Assembly (NCBI GenBank): GCA_944388645.1 | Contig: CALXJO010000056.1 | Coordinates: forward strand, 1-6,661 | Direction of reading: 5' to 3' | DNA: 6,661 nt | Origin: an uncultured Clostridia bacterium | Lineage (GTDB): Bacteria > Bacillota > Clostridia > TANB77 > CAG-508 | Shown: positions 5,741-6,661 of the stretch, one piece after another | Layout: each line of letters starts with the position of its first letter | How positions within the stretch are numbered: the first letter of the stretch is position 1 | Notes under the pieces: model-generated | The model's input: the letters and a program-made list of their open reading frames with translations, nothing else | Databases searched by the model: none | Told to the model about the DNA's origin: nothing | Translations under genes and position numbers: made by a program

Positions 5741-5769
5741 TTGTTTAAATTTAAATAAAAGAGTATAAT
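5741..5769 (+). promoter_or_regulatory. Promoter of the PHP-domain gene
   Basis: TTGTTT (5741-5746), a 17-bp spacer and a consensus TATAAT (5764-5769). It lies directly after the hflKC terminator, so the PHP gene is an independent transcription unit with a leader of about 30 bases. Confidence 0.7.
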
Positions 5770-5804
5770 GTCATCATATCATAAGACGAGAAAGGAAGAT
5801 GAAA

Positions 5805-6661
5805 ATGAAAAGAATAGATTTACATATACATACTACAATGTCTGACGGAGCTTTTACTCCAAAACAGGTTATTGATGAAGCATATAAAAATGGGGTATTT
5901 GTTATGGCAATAGCAGACCATGACACAACTGAAAGCTATACTGATGAATTATTTGAATATGCAAAAAGCAAAAATATAAAATTAATTCCAGCAGTTGAAA
6001 TATCTACTAAGGCAAGTAAAGCTGGAGTACATGTTTTAGGCTACAATTTTGATTGGAAAGATGAAAAATTTAAAGAAGAATTATTTAAATTAAGAAACAT
6101 AAGACATGACTATTTACATGATGTGGCAAAAAAGCTAGAAGAGATAGGTTACTATTTAAATGTAGAAGAACTTGATAAAATAGATGCTGTTACAAAAGCT
6201 CATATTGCTCTAGACATAGTAAATAATGAGAAAAACAAAGCTAAACTAATGAATGATTTTGGTTACATTCCAAGTAAAGGTGAGTTTATTGAAACAATAA
6301 TGAATGAAAATTGTCCAGCATATGTAAAAAAGAGAACAGTAAGCCCAAAACAGGCGGCAGATATAATAAGAGAGTCAAATGGTAAAGTAGTTTTAGCACA
6401 TCCTGTTGCATATGTTCATGAAGATGGATTTACAGATGAAGATATATTAAACATAATAAATGATATGAAACCAGATGGATTAGAGGCAAATTATATATAT
6501 GTAGACCGAAATAATAACTTAATAAATGAAACTAAAAAATGGAATGAATTTGCAAATAAAAATAATTTGTTTGTAACAATTGGCTCAGATTTTCATAATA
6601 AAGATGGAATAAGACCAGAGATAGGTTTTGTAAACACAAATTTTACTTTAACTGAGGAAGA
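5805..6661 (+). CDS. PHP-family metal-dependent phosphoesterase (YciV/TrpH-like), 3'-truncated by window edge
   Basis: 285 codons are visible with no stop; the frame runs off the right edge, though the known family is only about 280-295 aa, so little is missing. PHP proteins of this group (E. coli YciV/RNase AM and relatives) hydrolyse nucleoside 3',5'-bisphosphates and/or trim RNA 5' ends, using a metal cluster. Ligand motifs are visible in order: DLHIHTTMSDG (H7, H9, D14), ADHDTTE (D38, H39, D40), AVEIS (E65), LAHP (H199) and GSDFHN (D262, H264). The insert between E65 and H199 is typical of the group (HVLGYNF, and the later AYVKKRTVSPKQA). An alternative in-frame ATG at 5799 is only two bases from AAAGGA (5791-5796), whereas ATG 5805 has eight-base spacing and was chosen. 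It is A/T-rich like the first genes, with its own promoter. The exact substrate (3',5'-bisphosphate, RNA or another phosphoester) is inferred only. Confidence 0.92.
   Translation, partial: MKRIDLHIHTTMSDGAFTPKQVIDEAYKNGVFVMAIADHDTTESYTDELFEYAKSKNIKLIPAVEISTKASKAGVHVLGYNFDWKDEKFKEELFKLRNIRHDYLHDVAKKLEEIGYYLNVEELDKIDAVTKAHIALDIVNNEKNKAKLMNDFGYIPSKGEFIETIMNENCPAYVKKRTVSPKQAADIIRESNGKVVLAHPVAYVHEDGFTDEDILNIINDMKPDGLEANYIYVDRNNNLINETKKWNEFANKNNLFVTIGSDFHNKDGIRPEIGFVNTNFTLTEE

Noticed and set aside
5743..5757. A/T palindrome GTTTAAATTTAAATA as an operator
   Set aside because: Such symmetry is expected by chance in DNA this rich in A and T, and it falls in the promoter spacer without other support.

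Overview
The window looks like chromosomal DNA from a low-GC member of the Bacillota, probably a Clostridia-type (possibly gut) bacterium. The evidence is very A/T-rich coding sequence with AAA, ATA and TTA codons dominating, AGGAGG-type ribosome binding sites, sigma-A-like promoters and U-tailed terminators. I cannot place it more precisely from the sequence. There is no rRNA or tRNA gene, no transposase and no CRISPR array.

Layout. (1) Positions 1-1404 hold the 3' part of an ABC-F ATPase gene, cut by the left edge. Its last codons lie inside a 36-bp tandem repeat (1380-1480). (2) 1535-2527 encodes an APH/choline-kinase-fold small-molecule kinase with an ambiguous start. (3) 2606-2938 encodes an unrecognised 110-aa protein with one membrane segment, behind its own strong promoter and followed by two adjacent hairpins. 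(4) 3065-3592, on the minus strand, encodes a FlaR-like small P-loop kinase. (5) 3784-5673 is a two-gene operon encoding an HflK-like and an HflC-like SPFH (stomatin/prohibitin) membrane protein. It has an extended -10 promoter, a structured leader and an excellent terminator. (6) 5805-6661 holds a PHP-family phosphoesterase of the YciV/TrpH type, cut by the right edge.

The genes do not form one pathway. Apart from hflK-hflC, each appears to be its own transcription unit with its own promoter, and the P-loop kinase and hflKC share a divergent promoter region. The clear functional unit is the HflK-HflC pair. In characterised bacteria this pair assembles into a membrane complex that surrounds and modulates the FtsH protease. 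No ftsH gene lies in this window.

The most notable signals are: the higher-GC hflKC block with different codon use set in a very A/T-rich backbone; the tandem repeat that supplies the end and stop codon of the ABC-F gene; a strong orphan Shine-Dalgarno site and start-site hairpin in the hflK leader; a possible ATT start for the kinase; and the unknown single-pass membrane protein. I see no strong evidence of a wholly new system. The best candidates for new biology are the 110-aa membrane protein and the 36-bp repeat.
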